A stretch of DNA of 34,388 nt from Dehalococcoidia bacterium (GTDB taxonomy: Bacteria > Chloroflexota > Dehalococcoidia > SM23-28-2 > HRBIN24), in assembly GCA_025062275.1 (NCBI GenBank), contig JANXAP010000028.1:1-34388 (forward strand), written 5' to 3'. This document shows positions 1 to 10,423 of the stretch, piece after piece; position 1 is the first letter of the stretch; each line of letters starts with the position of its first letter. The position numbers were made by a program, and so were the translations under genes. Under the pieces are notes generated by a model, which worked only from the letters and a program-made list of their open reading frames with translations, made no database searches and was not told the origin of the DNA.

Positions 1-2550
<2,550 letters not shown>

Positions 2551-2578
2551 GGCGTTTGCGAAGCCATCCCTTCTTTTA

Positions 2579-2607
2579 TTGACGGTATAGGTGGGGGGGA
2601 GTATGCT
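2579..2607 (+). promoter_or_regulatory. Candidate sigma-70-type promoter of the nuo operon
   Basis: TTGACG (2579-2584), a 17-bp spacer and TATGCT (2602-2607) lie in the 103-bp gap between valS and nuoA. This would give a leader of about 40 nt before the GTG start of nuoA. A second, weaker pair, TTGTGG (2607-2612) and TAATAT (2630-2635), also with 17-bp spacing, overlaps it and could act as an alternative start. The region is visibly more AT-rich than its surroundings. No rho-independent terminator for valS is evident. Confidence 0.55.
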
Positions 2608-2653
2608 TGTGGAGGATGGAACAATCCTGTAATATGAGGGGTCGAGGCCAGCG

Positions 2654-3028
2654 GTGCCAGACGTCCACGCCCTCTTCGAGCAGTATACGGCTGTCCTGAT
2701 CGCCACCGTCCTCGGCTTCGTGCTGGTGGGCGGCGCCCTGCTGGCCAACCTTCTTCTCTCGCCCCGACAGCGGACGCGGCCCAAGGGACTCACCTACGAG
2801 TGCGGCATGTTGCCCATCGGCCGTGGCCGCTTTCAGATCCACTTCCGCTACTACCTGTTCGCCATCCTGTTCCTCATCTTCGACATCGAGGCCGTGTTCC
2901 TGTTCCCGTGGGCCCTGAGCTTCCTGGACGTGGGGGCGATGGCCTTCTACGAGATGCTGGTGTTCATCGTCATCCTGGGCTTCGGACTGCTCTACGCCTG
3001 GCGAAAGGGCGTCCTGCAATGGAGGTAG
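2654..3028 (+). CDS. nuoA: NADH-quinone oxidoreductase subunit A
   Basis: Small membrane subunit of complex I (NuoA/NdhC/ND3 family), at the junction of the peripheral arm and membrane arm near the quinone site. 124 aa, the usual length, with three predicted membrane helices (about residues 10-33, 68-87 and 95-115). The conserved loop TYECGM follows helix 1, and FDIEAVFLFPW is the family signature in helix 2. The start is GTG, preceded by a weak GAGG about ten bases upstream. First gene of the nuo operon. The stop is seven bases from nuoB, whose GGAGG ribosome-binding site lies in the last nuoA codons. Confidence 0.96.
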   Translation: MPDVHALFEQYTAVLIATVLGFVLVGGALLANLLLSPRQRTRPKGLTYECGMLPIGRGRFQIHFRYYLFAILFLIFDIEAVFLFPWALSFLDVGAMAFYEMLVFIVILGFGLLYAWRKGVLQWR

Positions 3029-3035
3029 ATAGCTG

Positions 3036-3650
3036 ATGGTCCAGCGACGGCCCGTACAGGTCTACGAGGTGCGGGACGACCCGCCGGGGGCGCGCTCGGA
3101 TGTGGTGCCGCCGGAGGTGGTGCACGAGGTCAAGTCGCTGACGCCGGCGCCGGAGGCCCACGCCCGCCCCAAGGCCCTGTACCGTCAGCTCCTGCCGGGC
3201 ATCATCCAACTGCCGGCCGACTGGATCATCGCCTGGGGCCGCAAGAACTCCCTGTGGCCCCTGACCTTCGGGCTGGCCTGTTGCGCCATCGAGATGATCG
3301 CTACCTACATGGCCCGGCATGACCTGGACCGGTTCGGCATCATCCCCTGGCCGTCGCCGCGCCAGTGCGACGTGATGATCGTCTCGGGGACCGTCACCAA
3401 GAAGATGGCGCCGGCTGTGAAGCTGCTCTACGAGCAGATGCCCAACCCCAAGTGGGTCATCTCCATGGGGGCTTGTGCGACCAACGGTGGCCCCTACACC
3501 CGCTACGACCGCGTGCTGCAGGGGGTGGACAAGATAATCCCGGTGGACGTGTACGTGCCGGGCTGTCCTCCGCGGCCCGAGGCCCTGATGGACGCCTTCC
3601 TGGCCCTCCAGAAGAAGATCATGGAGGAGAGGGGCCAGGTGGGCCGCTAG
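3036..3650 (+). CDS. nuoB: NADH-quinone oxidoreductase subunit B
   Basis: Peripheral-arm subunit of complex I that carries the terminal iron-sulfur cluster N2, which reduces quinone. 204 aa. The four N2 ligands are visible: the adjacent pair Cys82-Cys83 in GLACCAIEM, Cys147 in [10 protein letters not shown] and Cys177 in [14 protein letters not shown] and the GTVTKKMAP loop are conserved. It has an N-terminal extension of roughly 45 residues, Pro/Val/Arg-rich, ahead of the core; this is longer than in many bacterial homologues and of unknown role. ATG start with GGAGG about ten bases upstream, inside the end of nuoA. nuoC follows after four bases. Confidence 0.97.
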   Translation: MVQRRPVQVYEVRDDPPGARSDVVPPEVVHEVKSLTPAPEAHARPKALYRQLLPGIIQLPADWIIAWGRKNSLWPLTFGLACCAIEMIATYMARHDLDRFGIIPWPSPRQCDVMIVSGTVTKKMAPAVKLLYEQMPNPKWVISMGACATNGGPYTRYDRVLQGVDKIIPVDVYVPGCPPRPEALMDAFLALQKKIMEERGQVGR

Positions 3651-3654
3651 CGCT

Positions 3655-4785
3655 ATGAGCGAGGGCACCGCCACCGACCAGGCCCTGCCTCCCGTGCTGG
3701 AGCGTCTGCGGGAGGCGCTGCCCGATGTACCCTTCGAATACGTGCCCACGCCGCTCGACCCGGCGGTGACCGTGCCCCGTGAGCACCTGTTGCGCCTCAT
3801 GACCGCCCTCAAGGAGGACGAGCGCCTCGCCTTCGATTACCTGCGCTGCCTCTCGGGTGTGGACTACCTGGACGAGCTGGAGGTGGTCTACCACCTGCGC
3901 TCCTTCCGCCATGGCCACACTATCGCCGTCAAGGTGCGTGCCCCGGCCGACGACCCGCGCATCCCCAGCGTCGCCCACCTCTGGAAGGCCGCCGACTGGC
4001 ACGAGCGCGAGACCTGGGAGATGTTCGGAATCGTCTTCGAGGGGCACCCCGACCTGCGGCCCCTCCTCACCGAAGAGGGGTTGGGCTACTACCCCCTGCG
4101 CAAGAGCCATCCCCTGGCCGAGATAGAGGACTGGCAGGAGAACCTGCTGGAGCAGGTGGAGCGCCTGGCGGCCGCGGCTGCCCCGCCCGGCGCCCCGGAG
4201 GTGGTGGACGAGAAGGCCCAGAAGGTGGCCCTGGCCCAGAAGAAGGCGGAGGTCATCAAGAAGGCGCGGGAGGAGGCGCGAGCCAAGGGCCTCCCGCCGG
4301 AGGAGGAGCGCAAATACGTCCAGGAGGCCATAAAGCGCTTCGAGGAGGAGATGGCCAGGGAAGCGGCGGCCCCTGCCGCCCCTGCAGCCGCCCGTCCCGC
4401 CGCCGGGGACGAACGCGCCCAGAAGGTGGCCCTGGCCCAGAAGAAGGCCGAGGTCATCAAGAAGGCGCGGGAGGAGGCGCGAGCCAAGGGCCTCTCGGGC
4501 GAGGACGAACGCAAGTATGTGCAGGAGGCGGTGAAGCGCTTCGAGGAGGAGATGGCCGGCACCGCAGCGGCGCCGGCGGCCCAGCCCCAACGGCCCGCCG
4601 GCGAGGCCAAGGCGCCCCTCAGCGCTGCCGATAAGGCCGCCCGCATCGCACTGGCCCAGAAGAAGGCCGAGGTCATCAAGAAGGCGCGGGAAGAGGCCCG
4701 CGCCAAGGGCCTCTCGGGCGAAGAGGAGCGCAAATACGTCCAGGAGGCCCTGCGCCGCCTGGAGCAGGAAGGGGAAGGAGGCTAG
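3655..4785 (+). CDS. nuoC: NADH-quinone oxidoreductase subunit C with triplicated C-terminal tail
   Basis: Complex I 30-kDa subunit (NuoC) in the peripheral arm, packing against NuoD. The core is residues 1 to about 170, including the family signature HERETWEMFGI (residues 116-126). The protein then continues to 376 aa, about twice the usual size of an unfused NuoC. The extra part holds three charged, probably helical repeats (residues 186-234, 253-301 and 326 to the end) joined by Ala/Pro linkers; see the repeat entry. Starts at ATG 3655, five bases after nuoB, and ends ten bases before nuoD with GGAAGGAGG in its last codons serving nuoD. The core assignment is firm. The tail's function is unknown, and it does not resemble a NuoCD fusion because nuoD is a separate, complete gene. 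Confidence 0.95.
   Translation: MSEGTATDQALPPVLERLREALPDVPFEYVPTPLDPAVTVPREHLLRLMTALKEDERLAFDYLRCLSGVDYLDELEVVYHLRSFRHGHTIAVKVRAPADDPRIPSVAHLWKAADWHERETWEMFGIVFEGHPDLRPLLTEEGLGYYPLRKSHPLAEIEDWQENLLEQVERLAAAAAPPGAPEVVDEKAQKVALAQKKAEVIKKAREEARAKGLPPEEERKYVQEAIKRFEEEMAREAAAPAAPAAARPAAGDERAQKVALAQKKAEVIKKAREEARAKGLSGEDERKYVQEAVKRFEEEMAGTAAAPAAQPQRPAGEAKAPLSAADKAARIALAQKKAEVIKKAREEARAKGLSGEEERKYVQEALRRLEQEGEGG
4210..4785 (+). repeat. Three in-frame tandem repeats encoding the NuoC tail
   Basis: Units start at 4210, 4411 and 4630 (49, 49 and 51 codons; the last ends with the gene), separated by linkers of 18 and 24 codons rich in Ala and Pro. Each unit encodes the core ALAQKKAEVIKKAREEARAK followed by GL, then ERKYVQEA and a charged end. 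The 66-bp core at 4228-4293 differs from that at 4429-4494 at one base, and the copy at 4648-4713 differs from the second at four. All five changes are synonymous, so the 22-residue core is identical in all copies. The pattern of alternating Lys/Arg and Glu suggests a single alpha helix or a weak coiled coil. Confidence 0.93.
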
Positions 4786-4794
4786 CGGCCCGTC

Positions 4795-5931
4795 ATGGCC
4801 AGCACAGCCCCCCAGCACCGACACGAGCTGGAGACCATCGACCTGCACATCAACGTGGGGCCGCAGCACCCGGCCACCCACGGCGTCTTCCGCATGGTGC
4901 TGACGGTCAACGGCGAGCTGGTGGAGGACTGCGACCCGGTCATCGGCTACATGCACCGGGGCAACGAGAAGCTGCCCGAGAACTGCGACTACCGCCAGAT
5001 CATCGGCTACCACGACCGCACGGATTACCTGGCCCAGTTCAACACCGAGTGGACCTATTGCCTGGCCGTGGAGAAGCTGATGGGCCTGGAGGTGCCGGAG
5101 CGGGCGGAGTACATCCGCGTCATCCTGGGGGAGCTGAATCGGGTGGCCAGCCACCTCATGTGGGCCGGCGCCTTCGGCACCGACGTGGGCTTCTTCGGGA
5201 CGCCATTCATGTACGCCTTCCGCGAGCGAGAGGTCATCCAGGACCTGTTCGAGGCCGTCACCGGCGAGCGCATGATGTACAACTACTTCCGCCCCGGCGG
5301 GGTGGCCTGGGACGTGCCCGACGACTTCGAGGAGCACTGCCGCTACGTCATCGACCACGTCCGCCGCGGCATCGATGACCTGGACGCCCTCATGACCGAC
5401 AACGAGGTGTTCCTGGCCCGCTGCCGGGGCCTGTCCCCGGTGACGCCCGAGCAGGCCATCAACTGGGGTCTCTCGGGCCCCATGCTGCGGGCCTGCGGCG
5501 TCAAGCACGACCTGCGCCGGGCCGAGCCTTACTCCATTTACGACCGCTTCGACTTCGAGATCCCGGTGGGCACCCAGGGGGACGTCTACGACCGCTACCT
5601 GGTGCGCATGGAGGAGATGCGTCAGTCGCTGCGCATCGTGGAGCAGGCCCTGAAGCAGATGCCCAAGAACGGGCCTATCATGGCCGAGGGCCTCAAGAGG
5701 GTGCTGCGACCTCCCTCTGGCGAGGTTTACGCCCGCACCGAGTCGCCCCGAGGCGAGTACGGGGTCTACATCGTCTCCCGCGGCGCCGACAAGCCCTGGC
5801 GTCACAAGGTGCGGGGGGCATCCTTCTGCAACCTGTCCGCCCTCCGGGAAATGGTGATCGGCAACTACGTGGCCGACGCCATCATCATCCTCGGCTCCAT
5901 CGACATAGTCCTGTGCGAGGTGGACCGGTGA
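4795..5931 (+). CDS. nuoD: NADH-quinone oxidoreductase subunit D
   Basis: 49-kDa subunit of complex I, forming most of the quinone headgroup pocket with NuoB. 378 aa, normal for an unfused NuoD. GPQHPATHG (residues 22-30) supplies the loop His and RTDYL the conserved quinone-contacting Tyr (Tyr78); ELNRVASHLMW and FRPGGVAWD are also family blocks. The usual HRGIEK reads HRGNEK. The C-terminus DIVLCEVDR is conserved. ATG start with a GGAGG about 15 bases upstream, at the end of nuoC. Its TGA stop overlaps the GTG proposed as the nuoH start, suggesting translational coupling. Confidence 0.97.
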   Translation: MASTAPQHRHELETIDLHINVGPQHPATHGVFRMVLTVNGELVEDCDPVIGYMHRGNEKLPENCDYRQIIGYHDRTDYLAQFNTEWTYCLAVEKLMGLEVPERAEYIRVILGELNRVASHLMWAGAFGTDVGFFGTPFMYAFREREVIQDLFEAVTGERMMYNYFRPGGVAWDVPDDFEEHCRYVIDHVRRGIDDLDALMTDNEVFLARCRGLSPVTPEQAINWGLSGPMLRACGVKHDLRRAEPYSIYDRFDFEIPVGTQGDVYDRYLVRMEEMRQSLRIVEQALKQMPKNGPIMAEGLKRVLRPPSGEVYARTESPRGEYGVYIVSRGADKPWRHKVRGASFCNLSALREMVIGNYVADAIIILGSIDIVLCEVDR

Positions 5932-7064
5932 TCGGCGACAACCCCTGGCTGGACGGGCTGTTGCGGCTGCTGGTCATAGCTGTCGCCATTCCCCTGGCGG
6001 TCATCGTCCTCAACTACCTGGAGCGGAAGGTCATCGGCCGAGTCCAGAACCGCCTGGGCCCCATGCGGGTAGGCCCCTACGGCACCCTCCAGGCTGTGGC
6101 CGACACCATCAAGCTCCTGACGAAGGAGGACGTGCGTCCCCACAGCGCCGACCGCTGGACCTTCGAGCTGGCGCCCTACGTGGTGGTGGTGCCCTCGGTG
6201 GTGGCGCTGGTGACGCTGCCTCTGACCGAAGACCTGTTCGTGCGCAACCTGGCCCTGGGCCTGTTCTTCATCCTGGCCGTCTCCACCCTCTCCATCGTCG
6301 GCCTGGTGATGGCTGGCTGGGGGTCCGACAACAAGTACGCCATACTGGGGGCTATGCGCTCCGCCGCCCAGCTCATCAGCTACGAGATCCCGCTGGTGAT
6401 GGCGGCGGTGGCGGTGGCCATGGTGGCCCATACCCCCGACGGCCGCGGCACCCTCGACCTGGTGCAGATCGTGGACGGTCAGGGGCGGGTGCCCTACATC
6501 GTGTGGCAGCCCCTGGCCTTCCTGATCTTCACCGTGGCCGCCCTGGCCGAGCTCTACCGCCAGCCCTTCGACATCCCCGTGGCCGAGTCGGAGGTGGTGG
6601 GCGGCCCCTTCGTGGAGTACTCGGGCATGCGCTGGGCCATGTTCATGATGGCCGAATACGTCAACCTGGTGCTGCTCTCGGCCCTGACCGCCATCGTCTT
6701 CCTGGGTGGCTGGAACTGGCCTCTGGGCAACGAGGTGGGGCCGGCGCTGCAGGTGCCCCTCATGGCCGTCAAGACAGCCATATTCATCCTCTTCTTCTTC
6801 TGGGCCAGGGCCATCCTGCCCAGGCTGCGCATCGACCAGCTGATGGCCTATTCGTGGCAGGTGCTGCTGCCCCTGGCCTTCTACCAGATCATCGCCAACG
6901 GCCTGGTGCTGGTCTACGACTGGCCCGATGTGGTCCTGGGCGTCCTGTCCGGTGCCGGGGCCATGGCTGCCATATTCCTGACCTACCGCATGGCGCGTCG
7001 GCCGGCCCCCGTGCGGCGTCCGGTGGCCGTCGCTGCGACAAGCATGAGAGAGGTGAAGGTCTGA
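5928..7064 (+). CDS. nuoH: NADH-quinone oxidoreductase subunit H
   Basis: Membrane subunit (ND1 family) joining the peripheral arm to the proton-pumping arm and lining the quinone tunnel. 378 aa from the chosen start, with about eight membrane helices. ERKVIGRVQNRLGPMRVGPYG is the first family block, and the acidic loop with AELYRQPFDIPVAESE followed by EYSGMRWAMF is intact. GTG 5928 is preferred because it overlaps the nuoD stop (GTGA) and has AGGTGG upstream; an in-frame GTG at 5913 would add five residues. It ends in a short basic tail and is separated from nuoI by one base. Confidence 0.96.
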   Translation: MIGDNPWLDGLLRLLVIAVAIPLAVIVLNYLERKVIGRVQNRLGPMRVGPYGTLQAVADTIKLLTKEDVRPHSADRWTFELAPYVVVVPSVVALVTLPLTEDLFVRNLALGLFFILAVSTLSIVGLVMAGWGSDNKYAILGAMRSAAQLISYEIPLVMAAVAVAMVAHTPDGRGTLDLVQIVDGQGRVPYIVWQPLAFLIFTVAALAELYRQPFDIPVAESEVVGGPFVEYSGMRWAMFMMAEYVNLVLLSALTAIVFLGGWNWPLGNEVGPALQVPLMAVKTAIFILFFFWARAILPRLRIDQLMAYSWQVLLPLAFYQIIANGLVLVYDWPDVVLGVLSGAGAMAAIFLTYRMARRPAPVRRPVAVAATSMREVKV

Positions 7065-7065
7065 C

Positions 7066-7599
7066 ATGCTGGGCATCCTCAAGACCATCGCTGCCAGCGT
7101 GGGCATCGCCGCTCGCAAGCCGGTGACCGTCCAGTATCCCACCGAGAAGAAGCAGCTACCGCAGCGGTCGCGGGGCTTCCCGACGCTCCTTTGGGACTTC
7201 GAGCACGACGAGCCTTTCTGCACTGGCTGTCAGGTGTGCGCTCGTTATTGCCCCACCGACTGCATGACGGTGACCATGAAGGACAACCCCAAGTACGCGG
7301 AGGGCAAAAGTCCGCGCAAGAAGATCGTGGACACCTTCTACATCGACTACGCCCGTTGCATGCGCTGCGACATATGCGTCGAGGTGTGCAACTTCGACGC
7401 CATCGTCATGGACAACACCTGGCGCAGCGTGGAGATGTCCCGCTTCGACCGCCAGGACCTGATCATGGACCTGGAGGCCCTCCTGCGGCCGTCCAAGACG
7501 GGCCAGCTCCCCAATCCCTTCCGGGAGCCCATGGGGGTGGCCCACAGCGGCTGGCGGCCCAAGAGCGAGGGCGCCGAGAGGGGCGGCGAGGAGGAGTAG
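7066..7599 (+). CDS. nuoI: NADH-quinone oxidoreductase subunit I, 2x[4Fe-4S]
   Basis: Ferredoxin-like subunit of complex I carrying clusters N6a and N6b, passing electrons to N2 in NuoB. 177 aa. Two four-Cys motifs are visible: Cys52, 55, 58 and 62 (CTGCQVCARYCP) and Cys98, 101, 104 and 108 (CMRCDICVEVC). As in many NuoI proteins the second motif is followed by Asn-Phe rather than Pro. The C-terminal tail is Glu/Gly-rich. ATG start with GAGAGGTGAAGG upstream. This is the outermost cluster-bearing subunit encoded here: no NuoE/F/G gene follows, so an external donor would have to deliver electrons to it. A 113-bp structured gap follows before nuoJ. Confidence 0.97.
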   Translation: MLGILKTIAASVGIAARKPVTVQYPTEKKQLPQRSRGFPTLLWDFEHDEPFCTGCQVCARYCPTDCMTVTMKDNPKYAEGKSPRKKIVDTFYIDYARCMRCDICVEVCNFDAIVMDNTWRSVEMSRFDRQDLIMDLEALLRPSKTGQLPNPFREPMGVAHSGWRPKSEGAERGGEEE

Positions 7600-7643
7600 C
7601 AGTCCCGCAACGGAGGAGAGCTAGGACTAGAGCCTTACGGGTG

Positions 7644-7698
7644 GGGGCGCTATGATGGGCCGGGGGAAGTTCCCCCGGCACTCTCTGCGTAGCGCCCC
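7644..7698 (+). other. Two-tier stem-loop in the nuoI-nuoJ gap
   Basis: The outer stem is nine perfect base pairs, GGGGCGCTA (7644-7652) with TAGCGCCCC (7690-7698). Inside it, 7659-7668 (GCCGGGGGAA) is the exact complement of 7670-7679 (TTCCCCCGGC), a ten-base inverted repeat around a single base. In RNA it would form an eight-pair stem with a five-base loop. It has no U-tract, so it is not a standard terminator. It is the only gap over 15 bp inside the operon and could protect or process the mRNA, or tune nuoJKLMN expression. TATGAT at 7651-7656 also resembles a -10 box but lacks a good -35. Confidence 0.75.
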
Positions 7699-7712
7699 AG
7701 GGCATTGACAGG

Positions 7713-8219
7713 ATGACGCTGGAAGAGGGGATCTTCTACGTTGTCGCGGCGGTGACGACCCTGGGCGGCCTGGGGGTGGTGCTCGCCCGCAATGTCGTCT
7801 ACGCCGCCCTCTTCCTCATCGTCGCCCTCCTGGGCGTGGCCGGCATCTTCCTGCTGCTGGCTGCCGAGTTCCTGGCCATCGTGCAGGTGCTCATATACGG
7901 TGCCGCCGTCACCATCCTCGTCCTGTTCGTGCTCATGCTGACGAGGGCACGGGACGTGCCCCAACGGGTGGACAGCCCCCAGCGGCCGCTGGCCTTCTTG
8001 CTGGCCTCGGCCCTGCTGGGCCTGCTGGTGACGGCCATAGTGACCACCGATTGGGCGGCCCTGGGGGCGACGGAGCAGATCCACCTGGTGCCGGCGCGGG
8101 AGCTGGGGCGCTCCCTCTTCAGCAACTGGTCGGTGCCCTTCGAGGTGGCCTCGCTGGTGCTCATCGTGGCCCTGGTGGGGGCCGTCATCCTGGCCCGCAT
8201 AGAGGAGGGGGAGGAATGA
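7713..8219 (+). CDS. nuoJ: NADH-quinone oxidoreductase subunit J
   Basis: Membrane subunit (ND6 family) of complex I, 168 aa with five predicted helices. The third helix region holds the conserved AIVQVLIYGAAVTILVLFV block, which contributes to the connection between the quinone site and the antiporter subunits. ATG 7713 is chosen because the protein then starts directly with helix 1. The ribosome-binding site is weak (CAGGG about ten bases upstream), so the upstream stem-loop may matter for expression. The stop overlaps the nuoK start as ATGA, after GAGGAGGGGGAGG. Confidence 0.95.
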   Translation: MTLEEGIFYVVAAVTTLGGLGVVLARNVVYAALFLIVALLGVAGIFLLLAAEFLAIVQVLIYGAAVTILVLFVLMLTRARDVPQRVDSPQRPLAFLLASALLGLLVTAIVTTDWAALGATEQIHLVPARELGRSLFSNWSVPFEVASLVLIVALVGAVILARIEEGEE

Positions 8220-8524
8220 TCCCCATCCAGCACTTTCTGGTGTTGGGGGCCATCCTGTTCGCCCTGGGGGTCTACGGGGTGCTGGCGCGGCGCAGCGCCG
8301 TCCTCATCCTCATGTCGGTGGAGCTGATGCTGCAAGCGGTGAGCATCAACTTCGTGGCCTTCGCGGCCTATCTGGCGCCGCAGGAGTTTCGTGGTCTCAT
8401 CTTCGCCATCTTCGTGATCACCATCGCCGCGGCCGAGGTGGGCCTGGCGCTGGCCATCATCCTGCGGCTGTTCCGCAACCGGGCCACGGCCAACGTCGAC
8501 GAGGTGGACACGCTTCGATGGTAG
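8216..8524 (+). CDS. nuoK: NADH-quinone oxidoreductase subunit K
   Basis: Small membrane subunit (ND4L family), 102 aa, three helices. The conserved membrane Glu residues lie in LMSVELMLQAVSINFVAF and in AAAEVGLALAI. The true start is ATG 8216, overlapping the nuoJ stop (ATGA) with a strong GGAGG upstream; the same frame stays open further upstream inside nuoJ, but that part is not coding in this frame. The 3' end overlaps nuoL by seven bases, continuing the translational coupling of this operon half. Confidence 0.96.
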   Translation: MIPIQHFLVLGAILFALGVYGVLARRSAVLILMSVELMLQAVSINFVAFAAYLAPQEFRGLIFAIFVITIAAAEVGLALAIILRLFRNRATANVDEVDTLRW

Positions 8525-10419
8525 GCATGGAGCACGCCTGGCTGCTGCCGACGCTGCCCTTCGGGGCGTTCGTGGTTTTGCTGCTGCTGGGGCCTTATCT
8601 CCCGCGAAGGGGGGACTGGCTGGCCATCGGTGCCGTGGCGGCGAGCTTCGTCCTCTACGCCTTCATGCTGGCCGACCTGCTGGGCGCCCTGGACGAAGGC
8701 CCCTTCGAGGGGGTGGCCTCGGGCATCGACTGGCTGCGCTTCGGCACCTTTCACGTGACCCTGGGCTTCCTGTTCGACCAGCTGGCGGCGGTGATGCTGG
8801 CGGTGGTGACCTTCGTGGGGACGCTGATCTTCATCTACTCCACGGGCTACATGAAGGGCGACCCCCGCTATGGCTGGTTCTTCGCCGCCATGAGCCTGTT
8901 CGTGGCCTCCATGGTCACGCTGGTGCTGGCCGACAACCTGCTGCTGCTGTACGCCGCCTGGGAGGGGGTGGGCTTCTGCTCCTTCCTGCTCATCGGCTTC
9001 TGGCACGAGCGGCGGTCGGCGGCGGAGGCGGCCAAGAAGGCCTTCATCACCACCCGTATCGGCGACGTGGGCTTCCTCATCGGCATCGTGCTGCTGTGGC
9101 GGGAGGCGGGCACGTTCAACCTGAAGGAGATATTCGAGTTCGCCGAAGCCGGTGGCTACAGCCGCGAATACCTGACGCTGGCGGTGCTGCTCCTGTTCGC
9201 TGGGGCGGTGGGCAAGTCCGCCCAGTTCCCGCTGCACGTGTGGCTTCCCGATGCCATGGAGGGGCCGACGCCCGTTTCGGCCCTCATTCACGCTGCCACC
9301 ATGGTGGTGGCCGGTGTGTACCTGGTGGCCCGCACCATGCCCCTGTTCGACCTGGCTGACCCGGTGGCGCTGCACGTGGTGACGGCCCTCGGGCTGACGA
9401 CGGTGTTCCTGTCGGCCACCATCGGCCTGGTGGCCAACGATATCAAGCGAGTGGTGGCCTACTCCACCCTCAACAGTCTGGGCCTGATGATGGTGGCCCT
9501 CGGCTCCCGCGACGTGACGGCGGCCATGTTCTACCTGTTCGTGCACGGCTTCTTCAAGGCGCTGCTGTTCATGGCGGCAGGCAACGTCATTCATGCCACC
9601 GACCGCCAGGAGGTGACCCAGTTGGGCGGCCTGGCGGCCAAGATGCCCCAGACGGCGGCCGCCTTCGGGGTGGGAGTGCTGTCCATGGCCGCCCTCATCC
9701 CCTTCTCGGGCTTCTGGGCCAAGGACGCCATCCTGCACGGGGTGAGCGAGCACCAGCACGCCGCGGTGACGGCCCTGGTGGCCTTCAGCGCCTTCCTGAC
9801 GGCCGTTTACATTGCCCGCCTCTACATCCTGACCTTCACCGGGCAGCCGCGGGACCGACATGCCTACGAGCATGCCCACGAGGCGCCGCCCGTCATGCTG
9901 CTGCCGGTGCTGGTGCTGGCTGCCATATCGGTGGTGGCGGGCTTCTGGGCCTTCGATGGCGTGGGCGAGGCCCTGGGCTTCCCGGGGAGCATCGGCAAGT
10001 TCGTGTTCTTCGAGGAACCGGTGGAGCTGAAGTTTCCGTCGGCCATAGCCGTGGCCTCCATCGTCTCGGTGGTGGCGGGGCTGGCGGTGGCGGGCTGGGC
10101 CTGGTGGGGCGAGGCGCGCCCCGCCCAGGTGCTGGCCCAGCGCTTTCGTCCCCTCTATCAGCTCCTCTGGCACAAGTACTACATTGATGAGGCCTACCAG
10201 TGGGTCATCGACCGTATAGTGCTGGCCCTGGGACGGGTCATCGCCTGGTTCGACCGGGTGGTGGTCAACGACACGGGGGTGGACGGGACGGCGGGGCTGG
10301 CCTTCTTCACTGGCTTCGAGCTGAAGTTCCTGCAGACGGGGCGGCTGCCCAATTATGCCCTGGCCATCGCCGCCGGAGCTCTCATCGCGGCCGCCGTCGT
10401 CCTGGCGGTGAGGATCTAG
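8518..10419 (+). CDS. nuoL: NADH-quinone oxidoreductase subunit L
   Basis: Distal antiporter-like subunit of complex I (ND5 family), 633 aa, with about 16 helices including the long lateral helix at the C-terminus. The key charged pair is visible: Glu149 in AAWEGVGFCSF and Lys233 in GKSAQFPLHVWLPDAMEGP. TPVSALIHAATMVVAGVYL and the second Lys/His half-channel region HGFFKALLFM are conserved. The start at 8518 overlaps the nuoK end; ATG 8527 (MEHAW) is an alternative three codons in. The ribosome-binding site is not obvious, so translation is probably coupled to nuoK. Confidence 0.97.
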   Translation: MVGMEHAWLLPTLPFGAFVVLLLLGPYLPRRGDWLAIGAVAASFVLYAFMLADLLGALDEGPFEGVASGIDWLRFGTFHVTLGFLFDQLAAVMLAVVTFVGTLIFIYSTGYMKGDPRYGWFFAAMSLFVASMVTLVLADNLLLLYAAWEGVGFCSFLLIGFWHERRSAAEAAKKAFITTRIGDVGFLIGIVLLWREAGTFNLKEIFEFAEAGGYSREYLTLAVLLLFAGAVGKSAQFPLHVWLPDAMEGPTPVSALIHAATMVVAGVYLVARTMPLFDLADPVALHVVTALGLTTVFLSATIGLVANDIKRVVAYSTLNSLGLMMVALGSRDVTAAMFYLFVHGFFKALLFMAAGNVIHATDRQEVTQLGGLAAKMPQTAAAFGVGVLSMAALIPFSGFWAKDAILHGVSEHQHAAVTALVAFSAFLTAVYIARLYILTFTGQPRDRHAYEHAHEAPPVMLLPVLVLAAISVVAGFWAFDGVGEALGFPGSIGKFVFFEEPVELKFPSAIAVASIVSVVAGLAVAGWAWWGEARPAQVLAQRFRPLYQLLWHKYYIDEAYQWVIDRIVLALGRVIAWFDRVVVNDTGVDGTAGLAFFTGFELKFLQTGRLPNYALAIAAGALIAAAVVLAVRI

Positions 10420-10423
10420 AGCC

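Noticed and set aside
4210-4785. NuoC repeats as a CRISPR-like or mobile DNA repeat
   Set aside because: The units are in frame, of protein-repeat length, separated by unequal coding linkers, and differ only at synonymous positions in the core.
7705-7710. TTGACA just before nuoJ as a -35 element
   Set aside because: No -10 lies at 16-18 bp, and the downstream position is inside nuoJ coding sequence.
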